DNA of 64,000 nt from Campylobacter coli LMG 9860 (GCF_000254135.1 NZ_AINS01000001.1:1-64000); one strand, 5' to 3'. Numbered from the stretch's first letter, positions 18,773 through 28,283 are shown. Notes: generated by a model not told the origin, from the sequence alone. A program made the numbers and translations.

Positions 18773-20272
18773 ATGGCAAAGCTTAGCAATGAAGAATTAA
18801 AAAATATACTTGAAGATCGCATTAAAAAACTTGAAAATTCTACTTTAAAAGAGGATAAGGTTATCAATGAAGAAAGTGTAAAAATTCTTGCTAAGCATTT
18901 ATCTTTAGGTAATGAAATTCCAGTTCTTGCACAAAGATTTTTTCAAATCGCACCTAAAACAAAGTTAGTATGGCTTCATCTTTGTGAATGTACAGGGTGT
19001 AGTGAGAGTTTGTTGCGTTCTGAGTTGCCAAGTTTTGATGAGCTTATTTTTGATTTTTTTTCTTTAGAATATCATGAAACTTTAATGGCAGCAAATGGCA
19101 CTAAGGCTGAAGAGCTTTTAGAACATGTTTTAGAAGAAGATTTTATTTTAGCGGTTGAAGGTGGTGTTGCAGCCATTGATACCTTTTTTCTTACTATAGG
19201 AGCGCAAGGAGAGAGTGGCTATGAAATTTTAGACAAACTAGCCGCTAAAGCCAAGGCTATCTTTGCAGTGGGTACTTGTTCAAGTTATGGTGGTATTCAA
19301 GCTGCTTATCCAAATCCTAGTAAAACTTGTGGTATTAGCGAAGTTTTAAGTCAGAAAGTAGTAAATATCCCAGGTTGTCCTCCAAGTGATATAAATATCA
19401 TTGCGACTTTAAGTTTTTTTGCTTTATTTGGAGTTTTGCCTGAACTTGATGGGCAAAATCGTCCCGTGTGGGCTTATGGTAAATGTTTGCATGATATGTG
19501 TGAAAGAAAGGCAAAATTTGAAAGTGGGATTTTTGCTGAACATTTTGATGATGAAAAGGCTAAAAGTGGAGCTTGTTTATTTAAAATAGGCTGTAAAGGT
19601 CCTTATACTTATAATAATTGTCCTAAAGTAAAATTTAATGCTAAAACTTCTTGGCCTGTGGCTGCAGGACATGGTTGTATAGCCTGTAGTGAGAAAAATT
19701 TTTGGGATGAGTTTGGGAATTATGAAAAACCTATGGCAAATCCTTTTTCTTATGCTAAGCTTGTAAATCAGGAATTTAGTACAGAATTTGCCCTAGAAGA
19801 GCAAATTCAAATCCTATCTTCGATGGATTTTGAATTTGAAAGTAATTTAAAGCTTATCTTGCAAAACATTGCTAAAAATAAATTAGGTGCTTTACTTGTA
19901 GAAAATTACAAAACATCTTTTGAAAAAAACTTTATTTTTATAGAGCAAAATTTTGATGAAAATCCTATGCCTTCTAGTGATATTTGGAAGTATTTTGAGA
20001 TCAATTTTATTTTGGCAAAGGGTGAGTTTTTACAAGATAAAAACGATTTTTTAAAAGCGGCGCAAAATTATAGCTTTAAGCATGCAAGTCCTTATGATTT
20101 TAAACTTACTCTTAATGAAAAATCAAAACTTGATGTGAGTAAATCTTTTCGTATGCCTTTGATTTATCTTTGCGGAGGGCTTGATTTTGAAGCTCTTGCT
20201 TATAGCGTTTTGAAGGCTTTTGAAAAAAATATTAAAAGCGTGATAGACTTTAATAAACAAAAAGCGGGTTAA
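18773..20272 (+). CDS. hydA2: orphan NiFe-hydrogenase small-subunit homologue (HydA2)
   Basis: A 499-residue protein whose first 310 residues follow NiFe-hydrogenase small subunits. It has CECTGCSES near residue 71 (proximal cluster), GTCSSYGG near 164, GCPPSD near 201, and medial/distal cluster cysteines in CLHDMC, CLFKIGCKGPYTYNNC and HGCIACSE. It has no twin-arginine signal peptide and no C-terminal anchor. About 180 extra residues of unknown fold follow instead. No large subunit or maturation gene is nearby. It therefore looks like a soluble electron-transfer protein rather than a periplasmic uptake hydrogenase subunit. It follows fabI by three bases and meets feoB tail to tail with a four-base overlap. 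Confidence 0.8.
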   Translation: MAKLSNEELKNILEDRIKKLENSTLKEDKVINEESVKILAKHLSLGNEIPVLAQRFFQIAPKTKLVWLHLCECTGCSESLLRSELPSFDELIFDFFSLEYHETLMAANGTKAEELLEHVLEEDFILAVEGGVAAIDTFFLTIGAQGESGYEILDKLAAKAKAIFAVGTCSSYGGIQAAYPNPSKTCGISEVLSQKVVNIPGCPPSDINIIATLSFFALFGVLPELDGQNRPVWAYGKCLHDMCERKAKFESGIFAEHFDDEKAKSGACLFKIGCKGPYTYNNCPKVKFNAKTSWPVAAGHGCIACSEKNFWDEFGNYEKPMANPFSYAKLVNQEFSTEFALEEQIQILSSMDFEFESNLKLILQNIAKNKLGALLVENYKTSFEKNFIFIEQNFDENPMPSSDIWKYFEINFILAKGEFLQDKNDFLKAAQNYSFKHASPYDFKLTLNEKSKLDVSKSFRMPLIYLCGGLDFEALAYSVLKAFEKNIKSVIDFNKQKAG

Positions 20273-22103
20273 TTGATTACAAATTTTGTAATATTTAACC
20301 CTATAAAAGCCACTATATAGGCGCTGATGCAAGTAAAAAGAAAAAGGAAAAAAGTATATTTTATTTTTCCGCTTTCTTTTGAAAAGACTATGGTTGCAGC
20401 AAAGCAAGGATTATAAATCATTACAAATAAAATATACGCCACCGCACTAGGCAAAGGAATATTTTTAGCAATAATACCTTTTAAATCACTGCTTGTTTCA
20501 TCCACTTCTTTTCCAAGAGAATAAAGCACCCCCATGGTAGAAATCATTACTTCTTTTGCGGCCAAACCACTGACTAAAGATACGCTTAATTTCCAATCAA
20601 GCTCAAGCGGAGAAAAAATAGGCTCAATTGTTTTGCCAAATTGCCCTAGATAACTTTGCTCAACAGCTCTTTCTTGAGCGCTAAAATCATCTAAATTGCT
20701 TTCATTGTTTGGAAAATTGCTTGCAAACCATATAAGTAAGGAAGCTACAAGTATAAAGGTCCCTGCTTTTTTAAGATACATTTTAGCTTTATTAAAGACC
20801 ATAAACCATACTAAATGCCAATTTGGCATACGATATTTTGGCATTTCCATCACAAAGGGTTCATCAATACCGCGAAATGCAGTGGATCTTAAGAATTTGG
20901 CCGCAATAAGCCCTAAAATAGCACCTAGAAGATAAATTCCAAAAAGGTAATTCCCCGCTTCTTCACTTGGGAAAAATGCACCGATAAACAATACATAAAC
21001 AGGAAGTCTTGCCCCACAACTCATAAAATTAATCACAAAGAGTGTTAAAAGTCTATCTCTTTTATTTTTAAGCGTGCGCGTAGCCATAAAAGCAGGCACA
21101 GAGCAGCCAAAACCAGTGATGAGCGGAATGAAGCTTTTTCCATGTACCAAATTTATGTAAAATTCCGTCTAGTAAGAAAGCCACTCTTGACATATAGCCT
21201 GTAGTTTCTAAAAGAGCAATGCCTAAAAATAAAATAATGATATTAGGCAAAAAAAGCACCACAGCTCCAACACCTGCAATAGCTCCATCAGCTAAAGCTG
21301 ACGCAATGAAAGTGTTTTGAATATTGCCTTTGACCCATTCGCCTAAAGTATTAAAGCCTGATTCTATATAATCCATAGGAATTTGCCCTAGGGTAAAAGT
21401 GAGTTGAAACAAAAGCCACATTAAAAATAAAAATATAGGCAAACCAAAAAATTTGTGGATAAGCAATGCATCAATTTTTTTAGTAAGATTTCTTTCTTCT
21501 TTTTTGTAGGTGATGATCTTTCTTGAAAGCCCATTTACTAGGGTTAGTATATCTTCTTTTTCTAAGCTCTTTTCGCAAAGTGGAGTAGAAAATCTTGATT
21601 TGGGTGTAAATTTATTTTCAAATAAAATAATGATTTTTTCAAGTAAAAGTTCTAAATTTTGTTTTAGCTGAAATTTCAACAACATTGATTTGAAATTCTT
21701 TGCTTAAAATCGAAGTGTCAAGCTCTATACCTTCTTTTTTGGCTTCATCACACATATTTAGAGCAAGAAGCATTTTTTTATTGAGGCTTAGGAGTTCTGC
21801 ACTAAGGATGAGATTGCGTTCTAAATTGGTAGCATCTAAAACATTAACTATGATATCGTAATTTTTACTTTCTAGAAATTGACGAGCGATTTTTTCTTCT
21901 TCGCTATAGCCATCTAAAGAATAAGTCCCAGGCAAGTCTATAAATTCAAGCTCATAATCTTTATAGCGTGTTTTTGCTACGGCTTTTTCTATGGTAACTC
22001 CGCTAAAATTTCCCACTTTCATATTGGCTTTGCAAAGTGTATTGATAAGTAGGCTTTTGCCAACATTAGGTTGGCCTGCTAGCGCAATAGTAATTTTTTT
22101 CAT
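20269..22103 (-). pseudogene. feoB: feoB, ferrous iron transporter, two frameshifts
   Basis: FeoB is a G-protein-coupled Fe(II) permease of the inner membrane. Three overlapping frames together give a full-length protein. The first is the GTPase domain with GQPNVGKSLL near the start and DLPGTYSLDGY (22103 to about 21660). The second is the first membrane part (about 21660-21120). The third is the second membrane part, LITGFGCSVPAFMATRTL, to 20269. The first shift is in the AAAAC run near 21660, where one A fewer would restore AKQNLELL. The second is near 21150, where GGTACATGG interrupts the path from LHKFG to HGKSF. The gene as read cannot make FeoB. Confidence 0.9.
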
Positions 22104-22323
22104 AGGGGTTCCACTTGTATAGTTTCAGCTTCATTTGATCTTAAAATCACGCAAGTGCTTTCAAACTCTACCATAATGGTCGCATTTTTTAAAGAAGAGT
22201 GTATTTTTTTAATGTTTTATTTTTCATAAAACCAAAGCTCAAAAGTCTAGAATGAAGTTCTTTATAAGCTTTGACTTCTTTGATAATTGCACTTTGTCCA
22301 TCTTTTAATTCATTAAGCGTCAT
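22100..22323 (-). pseudogene. feoA: feoA, frameshifted
   Basis: FeoA is a small SH3-like cytoplasmic partner of FeoB. From the ATG at 22323 (MTLNELKDGQSA...) the frame is open for about 45 codons, then stops. One extra A in the A7 run at about 22204-22210 restores a 74-residue protein ending IQVEPL, with the stop overlapping the feoB ATG (ATGA). The arrangement shows an ancestral feoAB operon with feoA now broken. Confidence 0.8.
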
Positions 22324-22383
22324 TGATATATTTCCTTTGGTGAAATTGTATAAAATATACACTAAAAAAATGTTTAGAAGTCT

Positions 22384-22410
22384 TGTAAGTCTTTTTAAGA
22401 CTTACAATGA
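22384..22410. terminator. hairpin at the end of the mmgE operon
   Basis: TTGTAAGTC and GACTTACAA form a perfect nine-base stem around a TTTTTAA loop. The minus-strand mmgE stop codon lies inside the stem. The T tract in the minus-strand direction begins only about 15 bases later, so termination efficiency is uncertain. Confidence 0.5.
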
Positions 22411-23742
22411 AAGAGCAGTTTGCTTTTCTAAATGTTTTATTTGTTCTAAAATATCGTGAATTTTATCCATGGTAAGATTTTCTTTTGCGTTATTGATGAA
22501 TTTATCTTTTAATTCTTCAAAGCTTAAAGGATTGTCAAAATTGCCTTTATTGATAAAAACATCCTTACAAATCACTTTTCCATCTTGTAAGATAGCTTCC
22601 ATGTGTCCAGGAAAATATTTTGGAAAACCTTGAGATTTTCTTTTCTCATAAGTGATTTTTTGTGCAAATTCAAGTACTTCTTTTCGTTTTAAATCTTGAT
22701 AGGATTTAAGAGTAATCTTACCATCAAAAAAACCTAAAGCCATTAAAAAAGGCATAGAAAATTTGGCCTCATAAGCACTGTTTGGAGTGTATTTTGCTTC
22801 TAAAGGATCACAAATAAAAGAAATAGGAACTTCATCTACAAAACAACGAATGCTTTTGATTTCATCTGCTTTTAAGCCATCATTTTTTAAAGCTATGGCA
22901 CAATCAATAAGACCGTGAGCAAAGTGACAACTTGGATAAGGCTTTATAGAAACTTGCATACTTTGCCAAATTTCACCCAAGCCTTTATCAAGTTCTGTTT
23001 TATCGCATTCTTGTTCTATACCAAAACATTTAAAGATATTATCCCTACCTTCAAAAATGCTTAGAGGTCCACTCATGTTATTTTTAGCAAAGTTAGCGAC
23101 TAAAATTCCATTTTTAATGGCATTTGCTATATGTAAGACTTTTGAATTAGAACCATTGGATAAGAACTCATTAATCCCACTTGCAAAACTTCCAGCAAGT
23201 CCTAAAGCATTGATGATTTGTTGCTTGTTTAAATCAAGTAAAACTGCACTCGCACTCACACTTCCAAAAATCCCAGCGATAGCTGTAGTGTGAAAACCAC
23301 GCTTATGAAAAGTTCCCTTACTTGCAATACCTACTCTAGCAGCAACTTCCCAGCCAACAATAAAAGCTTTTATAATTTTTTTAGCATCTTTACTGATATG
23401 AAAACCATAACTTAAACAAAGAGGAGTTAAAATCGCACTTGCATGTAAAATCGCTTCTGTATGTGTATCATCAAAATCAAGTGCATGAGAAGCAATGCCA
23501 TTTAGCATGGCTGCATAAATAGGATCTAGTTTTTTATCATTTACCCATACAGGGGTATTTTTTTCTGTGCTTAAATTTTCAAAAGCTTTAAAGGCGTTTA
23601 AAATGCATTCTTCCTTGCTTGCTGCTATAGCTGTTCCAAGGCTATCAAGCATAAGTTCTTTAGCTCTTTGAACAACTGTATTAGGGATATTTTCATACTG
23701 AAGATTGAAAATAAAATCCGCTAAAATTTCGCTATATAACAT
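22402..23742 (-). CDS. MmgE/PrpD family protein
   Basis: A 446-residue member of the MmgE/PrpD family, which includes 2-methylcitrate dehydratase, cis-aconitate decarboxylase and iminodisuccinate epimerase. Visible family features are the N-terminal helical domain with LMLDSLGTAIAAS, HALDFDDTH near residue 92, KRGFHTTAIAGIFGS near 147 and KPYPSCHFAHGLIDCA near 270. No prpB or prpC neighbours are present, so a methylcitrate-cycle role is not supported. Next to a fumarase-superfamily lyase, an epimerase or dehydratase acting on a dicarboxylate amine is more likely; this is inference. It is the last gene of the ridA-dcuC operon. The equivalent gene is a pseudogene in NCTC 11168 as I recall. Confidence 0.8.
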   Translation of the reverse strand: MLYSEILADFIFNLQYENIPNTVVQRAKELMLDSLGTAIAASKEECILNAFKAFENLSTEKNTPVWVNDKKLDPIYAAMLNGIASHALDFDDTHTEAILHASAILTPLCLSYGFHISKDAKKIIKAFIVGWEVAARVGIASKGTFHKRGFHTTAIAGIFGSVSASAVLLDLNKQQIINALGLAGSFASGINEFLSNGSNSKVLHIANAIKNGILVANFAKNNMSGPLSIFEGRDNIFKCFGIEQECDKTELDKGLGEIWQSMQVSIKPYPSCHFAHGLIDCAIALKNDGLKADEIKSIRCFVDEVPISFICDPLEAKYTPNSAYEAKFSMPFLMALGFFDGKITLKSYQDLKRKEVLEFAQKITYEKRKSQGFPKYFPGHMEAILQDGKVICKDVFINKGNFDNPLSFEELKDKFINNAKENLTMDKIHDILEQIKHLEKQTALSL

Positions 23743-23750
23743 CGTTTTTC

Positions 23751-25118
23751 CTATTGTAAAATAGCATGATTTTGAATTTTTTCTAAAAATTCATCCACTA
23801 GTTTAGGTGCATATCCTACATAGGTTGTTGCATCAAGCAAAGCATCGATTTCTTTTTCTTTCAATACCTTAGATACTCTTTTATCTGCAAGTAAAACTTC
23901 TTTAAAGGTTTTTTGTTTTTCGATACCTAGCATAGCATTTTCATAAACAATTTCATGGGCGTGTTGTTTTCCATAATGATCGCTTAATGCAAACATAACA
24001 CGCTCTGCTAAAACAAAACCATTAAGAGTATTTAAATTTTTAAGCATTTTGTCTTTTTTTACTTCTAAATCACTAAGAGCGAATTTCATATTTGCTAAAA
24101 CCACAGAAAGCATTAAAAACATTTCAGGTAAAAGTTTCCATTCCATTTTCCAAACTTGTCCATCTCTTTCATGCTCATGTCTTTCAATATCACTTAAAAT
24201 GGCTAAATTTGCTTTAAAGGCATTGCTTACTGTAACTGCATTTTCGCTTACTGCAGGATTTCTTTTGTGTGGCATAGTGCTTGATCCTACTTGTCCTTTG
24301 CCAAAAGGTTCAGCAACTTCATCAATTTCATTATGTGAAAGGATTAAAATTTCATGAGCGATTTTGTTAAAGGTTGCGTTGATATTGCCTAGTACAAAAC
24401 CAAGTTCTATAAAGCGATCACGTGCGCTCTGCCAAGAAATATTAGGCACATCAAGTCCTAAATTTTCTAAAGTGAGTTTTTCTACTTCATTACATTCATC
24501 ACTTAAGCTAGCCTTGGTTCCAACAGCTCCTACTATACTGCCTACATAAAGTCTTTTTTCAAGTTCAAGTATTCTTTCAAAATGACGCTCAAGTTCGCTT
24601 AACCAAATAGCCACTTTATGTCCAAAAGTAATAGGCAAAGCCTGAAGTGCTAAAGTTCTTCCCATCATAGCAGTATTTTTGTGCGTTTTAGCAAGTTTTA
24701 CTAAAGCTTTTGCAATGGCTTTTAATTCGCTTTTTACAAGAGTCATAGCTTCTTTAAATTGCAAAACAAGTCCTGTGTCAATGATATCTTGAGTGGTTAC
24801 CCCAAAATGTACATATTCGCCTAGATTATTATAGCAAGCTTTTTCTAATCCCCTAACAGTAGGAACTAAAGGATGTTTGGTTTTTTTAAATTCATTAAAA
24901 ATAAAATCCATATCCATAAATTTATAATAAGCTTTTTTTGCAATTTCATCTGCTGCTTCTTGGGGGATGATATTAAGTTTTGCTTGTGCTTTTGCTAATG
25001 CTGCTTCAACATCAAGCCATTTTTGTATGCGATTTTCTTCACAAAAAACAGCACGCATATCTTGCGTGCTCCATGAATCTGCTAATAATTTATGATCAAA
25101 TACGCTAATTCCAGTCAT
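23751..25118 (-). CDS. fumarase/aspartase superfamily lyase (PurB/PcaB-like)
   Basis: A 455-residue lyase of the adenylosuccinate lyase/argininosuccinate lyase superfamily, which removes fumarate or a relative by beta-elimination across a C-N (sometimes C-C) bond. The signature GSSTMPHKRNP lies near residue 276, EYVHFGVTTQD near 90, MGRTLALQALPITFGHK near 145. It lies in a catabolic-looking operon rather than with purine genes, so it may act on another succinyl-type substrate, though adenylosuccinate lyase activity cannot be excluded. It is followed nine bases later by mmgE. Corresponds to Cj1394 as I recall. Confidence 0.82.
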   Translation of the reverse strand: MTGISVFDHKLLADSWSTQDMRAVFCEENRIQKWLDVEAALAKAQAKLNIIPQEAADEIAKKAYYKFMDMDFIFNEFKKTKHPLVPTVRGLEKACYNNLGEYVHFGVTTQDIIDTGLVLQFKEAMTLVKSELKAIAKALVKLAKTHKNTAMMGRTLALQALPITFGHKVAIWLSELERHFERILELEKRLYVGSIVGAVGTKASLSDECNEVEKLTLENLGLDVPNISWQSARDRFIELGFVLGNINATFNKIAHEILILSHNEIDEVAEPFGKGQVGSSTMPHKRNPAVSENAVTVSNAFKANLAILSDIERHEHERDGQVWKMEWKLLPEMFLMLSVVLANMKFALSDLEVKKDKMLKNLNTLNGFVLAERVMFALSDHYGKQHAHEIVYENAMLGIEKQKTFKEVLLADKRVSKVLKEKEIDALLDATTYVGYAPKLVDEFLEKIQNHAILQ

Positions 25119-25127
25119 TTTATTTCC

Positions 25128-26291
25128 TTATTTTTTAATACTATCAAAAGCCTTAGCTAAATCAGCAATCAAGTCTTTAGTATCTTCAAGTCCTATATGA
25201 AATCTTACAAATGGACCTCTTTTGCTCCAGTCTGTTGCAGTTCTTGGTGGAGTAGTTACAGTTGCTAAACTTTCATAGCCACCCCAGCTAGCACCTATAG
25301 AAAAATATTCTAACTCATCTACAAATTTAATAGCATCTTCTTTACTATAACCCTCTGCAAATTCGATAGTAACCATACCGTTAGCACCTTTATGATCGCG
25401 CATAAAAATTTCATGGTTTGGATGGGTTTTGAGTTTTGGATAGAAAATAGTTTTAATTTCTTTTCTTGTTTGTAAAAACTCTACGATTTCATCTGCACTT
25501 TTTTCATGAGCTTTCATTCTTACATCTAAAGTTCTCATACCACGAAGAACTAAATAAGCATCATCAGGGCTTGTTGTAAAGCCTAAAGCTTCAGGGAGTT
25601 TGTCAAAATTTTTCCATTCTTTTTCATTGATAACCACTACACCCATGGTAACATCAGAGTGACCGCTAAGATATTTTGTCGCAGCTATAACCGAAATATC
25701 TACGCCTAGCTCAAGTGGATTTAGGAAGTATCCGCTTGAATAAGTATTATCAATAGCTACAGGAATATTATGAGAGTGTGCAATTTTGCAAAGCTTTGGC
25801 AAATCTATGATTTCATAAAGTATAGAACCAGGGCTTTCGCATAGGATGAGTTTGGTATTAGGCTTGATTTTTTCTTCTACATCACTTGCATCGGCTTTTA
25901 AAAAATCAATCTCAACACCCATTTTTTCTAAAAATAATTCACAAATTGTTCTTACAGGCCCATAGATTGCATCAGTGATTAAAAAATGTGCGTCTTTACT
26001 AGCATAGTTTAAAAGTACCATAGCAAGTGCTGCAAGTCCTGTTGGGAAAAGTTGAGCTCTGTAGCCGCCTTCTAAGCTGCAGATAAGTTTTTCAAGTTCG
26101 AAGTTAGTTGTCGTTCCTCTAGCACCATAGCTTAATACACGATCAGTTTTTCTTAATTCTCTATATTTTTGCCAAGTGGCATGATCTTTAAAAAGTATGG
26201 TTGATGCACGCATAAGTGTAGGATTGACTGATCTTACTTCAACATTTTGATCACCTCTACCGCAATGAATAAGTTTGGTTTTTGAGTTCAT
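25128..26291 (-). CDS. Cys/Met-metabolism PLP-dependent lyase (MetC-like)
   Basis: A 387-residue aminotransferase-fold enzyme of the Cys/Met metabolism family, closest to cystathionine beta-lyases of the MetC type. It has FPTGLAAL near residue 81 (phosphate-binding turn), IDNTYSSGYF near 180, the PLP lysine in AATKYLSGHSD near 203, and SWGGYESL near 336. Such enzymes split beta-substituted amino acids to pyruvate, ammonia and a leaving group, and the RidA gene in the same operon fits a reactive enamine product. It is intact here; I recall metC' pseudogenes at this place in NCTC 11168. It lies between dcuC (12 bases) and the lyase (10 bases). Confidence 0.82.
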   Translation of the reverse strand: MNSKTKLIHCGRGDQNVEVRSVNPTLMRASTILFKDHATWQKYRELRKTDRVLSYGARGTTTNFELEKLICSLEGGYRAQLFPTGLAALAMVLLNYASKDAHFLITDAIYGPVRTICELFLEKMGVEIDFLKADASDVEEKIKPNTKLILCESPGSILYEIIDLPKLCKIAHSHNIPVAIDNTYSSGYFLNPLELGVDISVIAATKYLSGHSDVTMGVVVINEKEWKNFDKLPEALGFTTSPDDAYLVLRGMRTLDVRMKAHEKSADEIVEFLQTRKEIKTIFYPKLKTHPNHEIFMRDHKGANGMVTIEFAEGYSKEDAIKFVDELEYFSIGASWGGYESLATVTTPPRTATDWSKRGPFVRFHIGLEDTKDLIADLAKAFDSIKK

Positions 26292-26302
26292 TTTGTCTCC
26301 TT

Positions 26303-27742
26303 TTAAAGATAAATATAAGTCATAATGATATTTACAATAGCCGCTACAAGCATAGGAATAGCTGTTCTTTTAACTACAGCAAAAGGACTTACTTTTGCGA
26401 TAGCTGAGATAGCTAAAATAGCAGGTGCTATAGGGCTCACGCATCTTCCAAAGCCTGTCATGATTTGAATAGGTGCTATCATGGTGATAGTTTCAATGCC
26501 AAAATGTTTTGCTATATTTGGGATAAGTGGGGCAAAGCTAAAAAATGCTGCATTTCCAGAACCCATTAAGAAAGCACAAACTGCAAGTAAAATTGAAACT
26601 GCGATGATGATAGCAAGTACTCCAAATCCTGCATTTTTACAAAATTCTATTAAGGTATCTACAAAGCCAACCGATAAAAGCCCGCTTGCAAATACTTGAC
26701 CGCATACTATCAAAGAAACAGTGATAACAAATAAATGTCCCATTCCTTTAAAGAATATCATAATAGAATTGAGTGTTTCTACTACGCTTTTATAGCGTAT
26801 CATTTCAAAAACAATCGCAACAAAAGTTGAAATCACCATAGCCACAGGAACATTCATTTTGATAGCCGAACTAGCTGCAGCTTTTACTTCTTCTTCACTA
26901 CTAATTCCCATTAAAACTAAAATGCTATCAAGTACAGAACTAAATCCAAGTATTAATACCAAAGGTATAACAGGCAAGATAGCATAAATTTTTGGAGGTT
27001 TTTTAAGTTCATTTTCTTTATCTTTATTTTCACTGAGTTCTTTTTCTACTTCTTGAGCATTAAAAACAAAATTATCTTTTTTATCAAAGAATTTATTGCA
27101 AAAATATATAGCAATACCTACAGCTACAATGATAGGTAGGGTTGTAGGGAGTTGATAATGAACAAAATAAATAGCAGGATCGATTTCAGCTACTTTTGAA
27201 GCCATGATTACATTGCCACTTCCAGGACCATGATCGATATATTGACAAATACCAATTACGCTTAGAGCTGAAAGTTTAGAAACTCCAGAGCGAACCAATA
27301 TAGGATACATAGTAACCATAAGTAAAAGTCCTAAGCCTGCATGAGAAGGGATAAAAAGAACTAAAAATTGCACGATAAAATATGCAACTAAAAGTAAAAC
27401 ATAAGGGGATTTTACCATTTTTAAAGGTTTTTCAAAAACTTTAAAGAGTGCGTAAGATGCACCAACATGATCCATATAAGCAGAAAAACCTGCTATAGCC
27501 ATTAGTGTTAGTCCTAGACCTGCTAAGGTGTTTGACATGGTTTGGTTAAAAACTTGAAAAATATCAAAAAAACCTAAATTTAAAGAACCTTTTGCAACAA
27601 TATGTGGCGAAAGTCCAAAAATAGCAGCCAGGGAAAGCAAAAGTAAACCACTTAAAAGCAATGCCATGTGAGCATTGATTTTTTTATAAAGCATAAATAC
27701 AAGTAAAAAAACACTAAATAAAGAAAAAGTTAAACCTAACAT
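26303..27742 (-). CDS. DcuC-family anaerobic C4-dicarboxylate carrier
   Basis: A 479-residue inner-membrane protein with about 12 hydrophobic segments and a charged cytoplasmic loop at about residues 220-245. It has SHAGLGLLLMVTMYPIL near residue 130, YIDHGPGSGNVIMAS near 170 and MGSGNAAFFSFAPLIPNIA near 390, typical of the DcuC/YfcC type. It probably imports or exchanges fumarate, succinate, aspartate or a related dicarboxylate for the operon's enzymes. The gene is intact here, whereas a pseudogene is annotated at this place in NCTC 11168 as I recall. It starts four bases after ridA. Confidence 0.85.
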   Translation of the reverse strand: MLGLTFSLFSVFLLVFMLYKKINAHMALLLSGLLLLSLAAIFGLSPHIVAKGSLNLGFFDIFQVFNQTMSNTLAGLGLTLMAIAGFSAYMDHVGASYALFKVFEKPLKMVKSPYVLLLVAYFIVQFLVLFIPSHAGLGLLLMVTMYPILVRSGVSKLSALSVIGICQYIDHGPGSGNVIMASKVAEIDPAIYFVHYQLPTTLPIIVAVGIAIYFCNKFFDKKDNFVFNAQEVEKELSENKDKENELKKPPKIYAILPVIPLVLILGFSSVLDSILVLMGISSEEEVKAAASSAIKMNVPVAMVISTFVAIVFEMIRYKSVVETLNSIMIFFKGMGHLFVITVSLIVCGQVFASGLLSVGFVDTLIEFCKNAGFGVLAIIIAVSILLAVCAFLMGSGNAAFFSFAPLIPNIAKHFGIETITMIAPIQIMTGFGRCVSPIAPAILAISAIAKVSPFAVVKRTAIPMLVAAIVNIIMTYIYL

Positions 27743-27745
27743 GTT

Positions 27746-28108
27746 TTATCCTTTTTGAGCAATAACTTCTATTTCTACTTTAGCTCCTTTTGGTATATCT
27801 TTTACTGCAAATGCACTTCTTGCAGGATAGGGAGATTTGAAAAATTGCGCATACACTTCATTAAAGGCAGCAAAATCTGAAATATCTGCTAAAAGACAAG
27901 TTGTTTTGATGACTTGATCGTAAGAAATTCCATTTTCTTCTAATATAGCCCCTATATTTTTTAGAGATTGTTTAGTTTGCTCTTTAATATCAGAGCTTTC
28001 TATTTCTCCTGATGCTGGATTGATAGGGATTTGTCCCGAGATAAAAAGCAAACCGTTTGCTTCTCTATAAGCTGAGTAAGGGCCGATAGCCTTTGGATAA
28101 TTTGACAT
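27746..28108 (-). CDS. ridA: RidA-family enamine/imine deaminase
   Basis: A 120-residue RidA/YjgF protein, which hydrolyses reactive 2-aminoacrylate-type enamines made by PLP lyases. It starts MSNYPKAIGPYSAYR and has ISGQIP near residue 29, the family arginine in SPYPARSAFAVKDIP near 98, and IEVIAQ at the end. The ATG at 28108 is chosen because it matches the family N-terminus and has AGGAGAG just upstream; the longer in-frame start at 28156 has no support. First gene of the operon, located directly after the tandem operators. Confidence 0.93.
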   Translation of the reverse strand: MSNYPKAIGPYSAYREANGLLFISGQIPINPASGEIESSDIKEQTKQSLKNIGAILEENGISYDQVIKTTCLLADISDFAAFNEVYAQFFKSPYPARSAFAVKDIPKGAKVEIEVIAQKG

Positions 28109-28147
28109 TTTCTCTCCTTTTTTATTAATGTAAATTAAATAAACGTA

Positions 28148-28200
28148 TTTTATCACGATAATAATAATTTGTCAATATTTTATTATCACGATAATAAAAT
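28148..28200. promoter_or_regulatory. two tandem palindromic operators between ridA and the YheO-type regulator
   Basis: The right site, 28177-28200, is a perfect 11-2-11 palindrome (ATTTTATTATC AC GATAATAAAAT). The left site, about 28148-28164, is a weaker copy (TTTTATC AC GATAATAA). Their centres are 33 bases apart, about three helical turns, so two dimers could bind the same DNA face. The position between the regulator gene and the divergent ridA operon suggests autoregulation and control of the operon; this is inference. Confidence 0.65.
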
Positions 28201-28283
28201 ATTATCTTTAAGAATATTTTTAAAAAATTAAAGTTAAAATTTAAGCTTTGGATTCTAAATTTTATTATTTTAGGAATATTTTC

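Noticed and set aside
20269-22103. Three separate minus-strand genes for iron transport
   Set aside because: The three frames join end to end into one FeoB with domain order preserved, so they are fragments of one broken gene.
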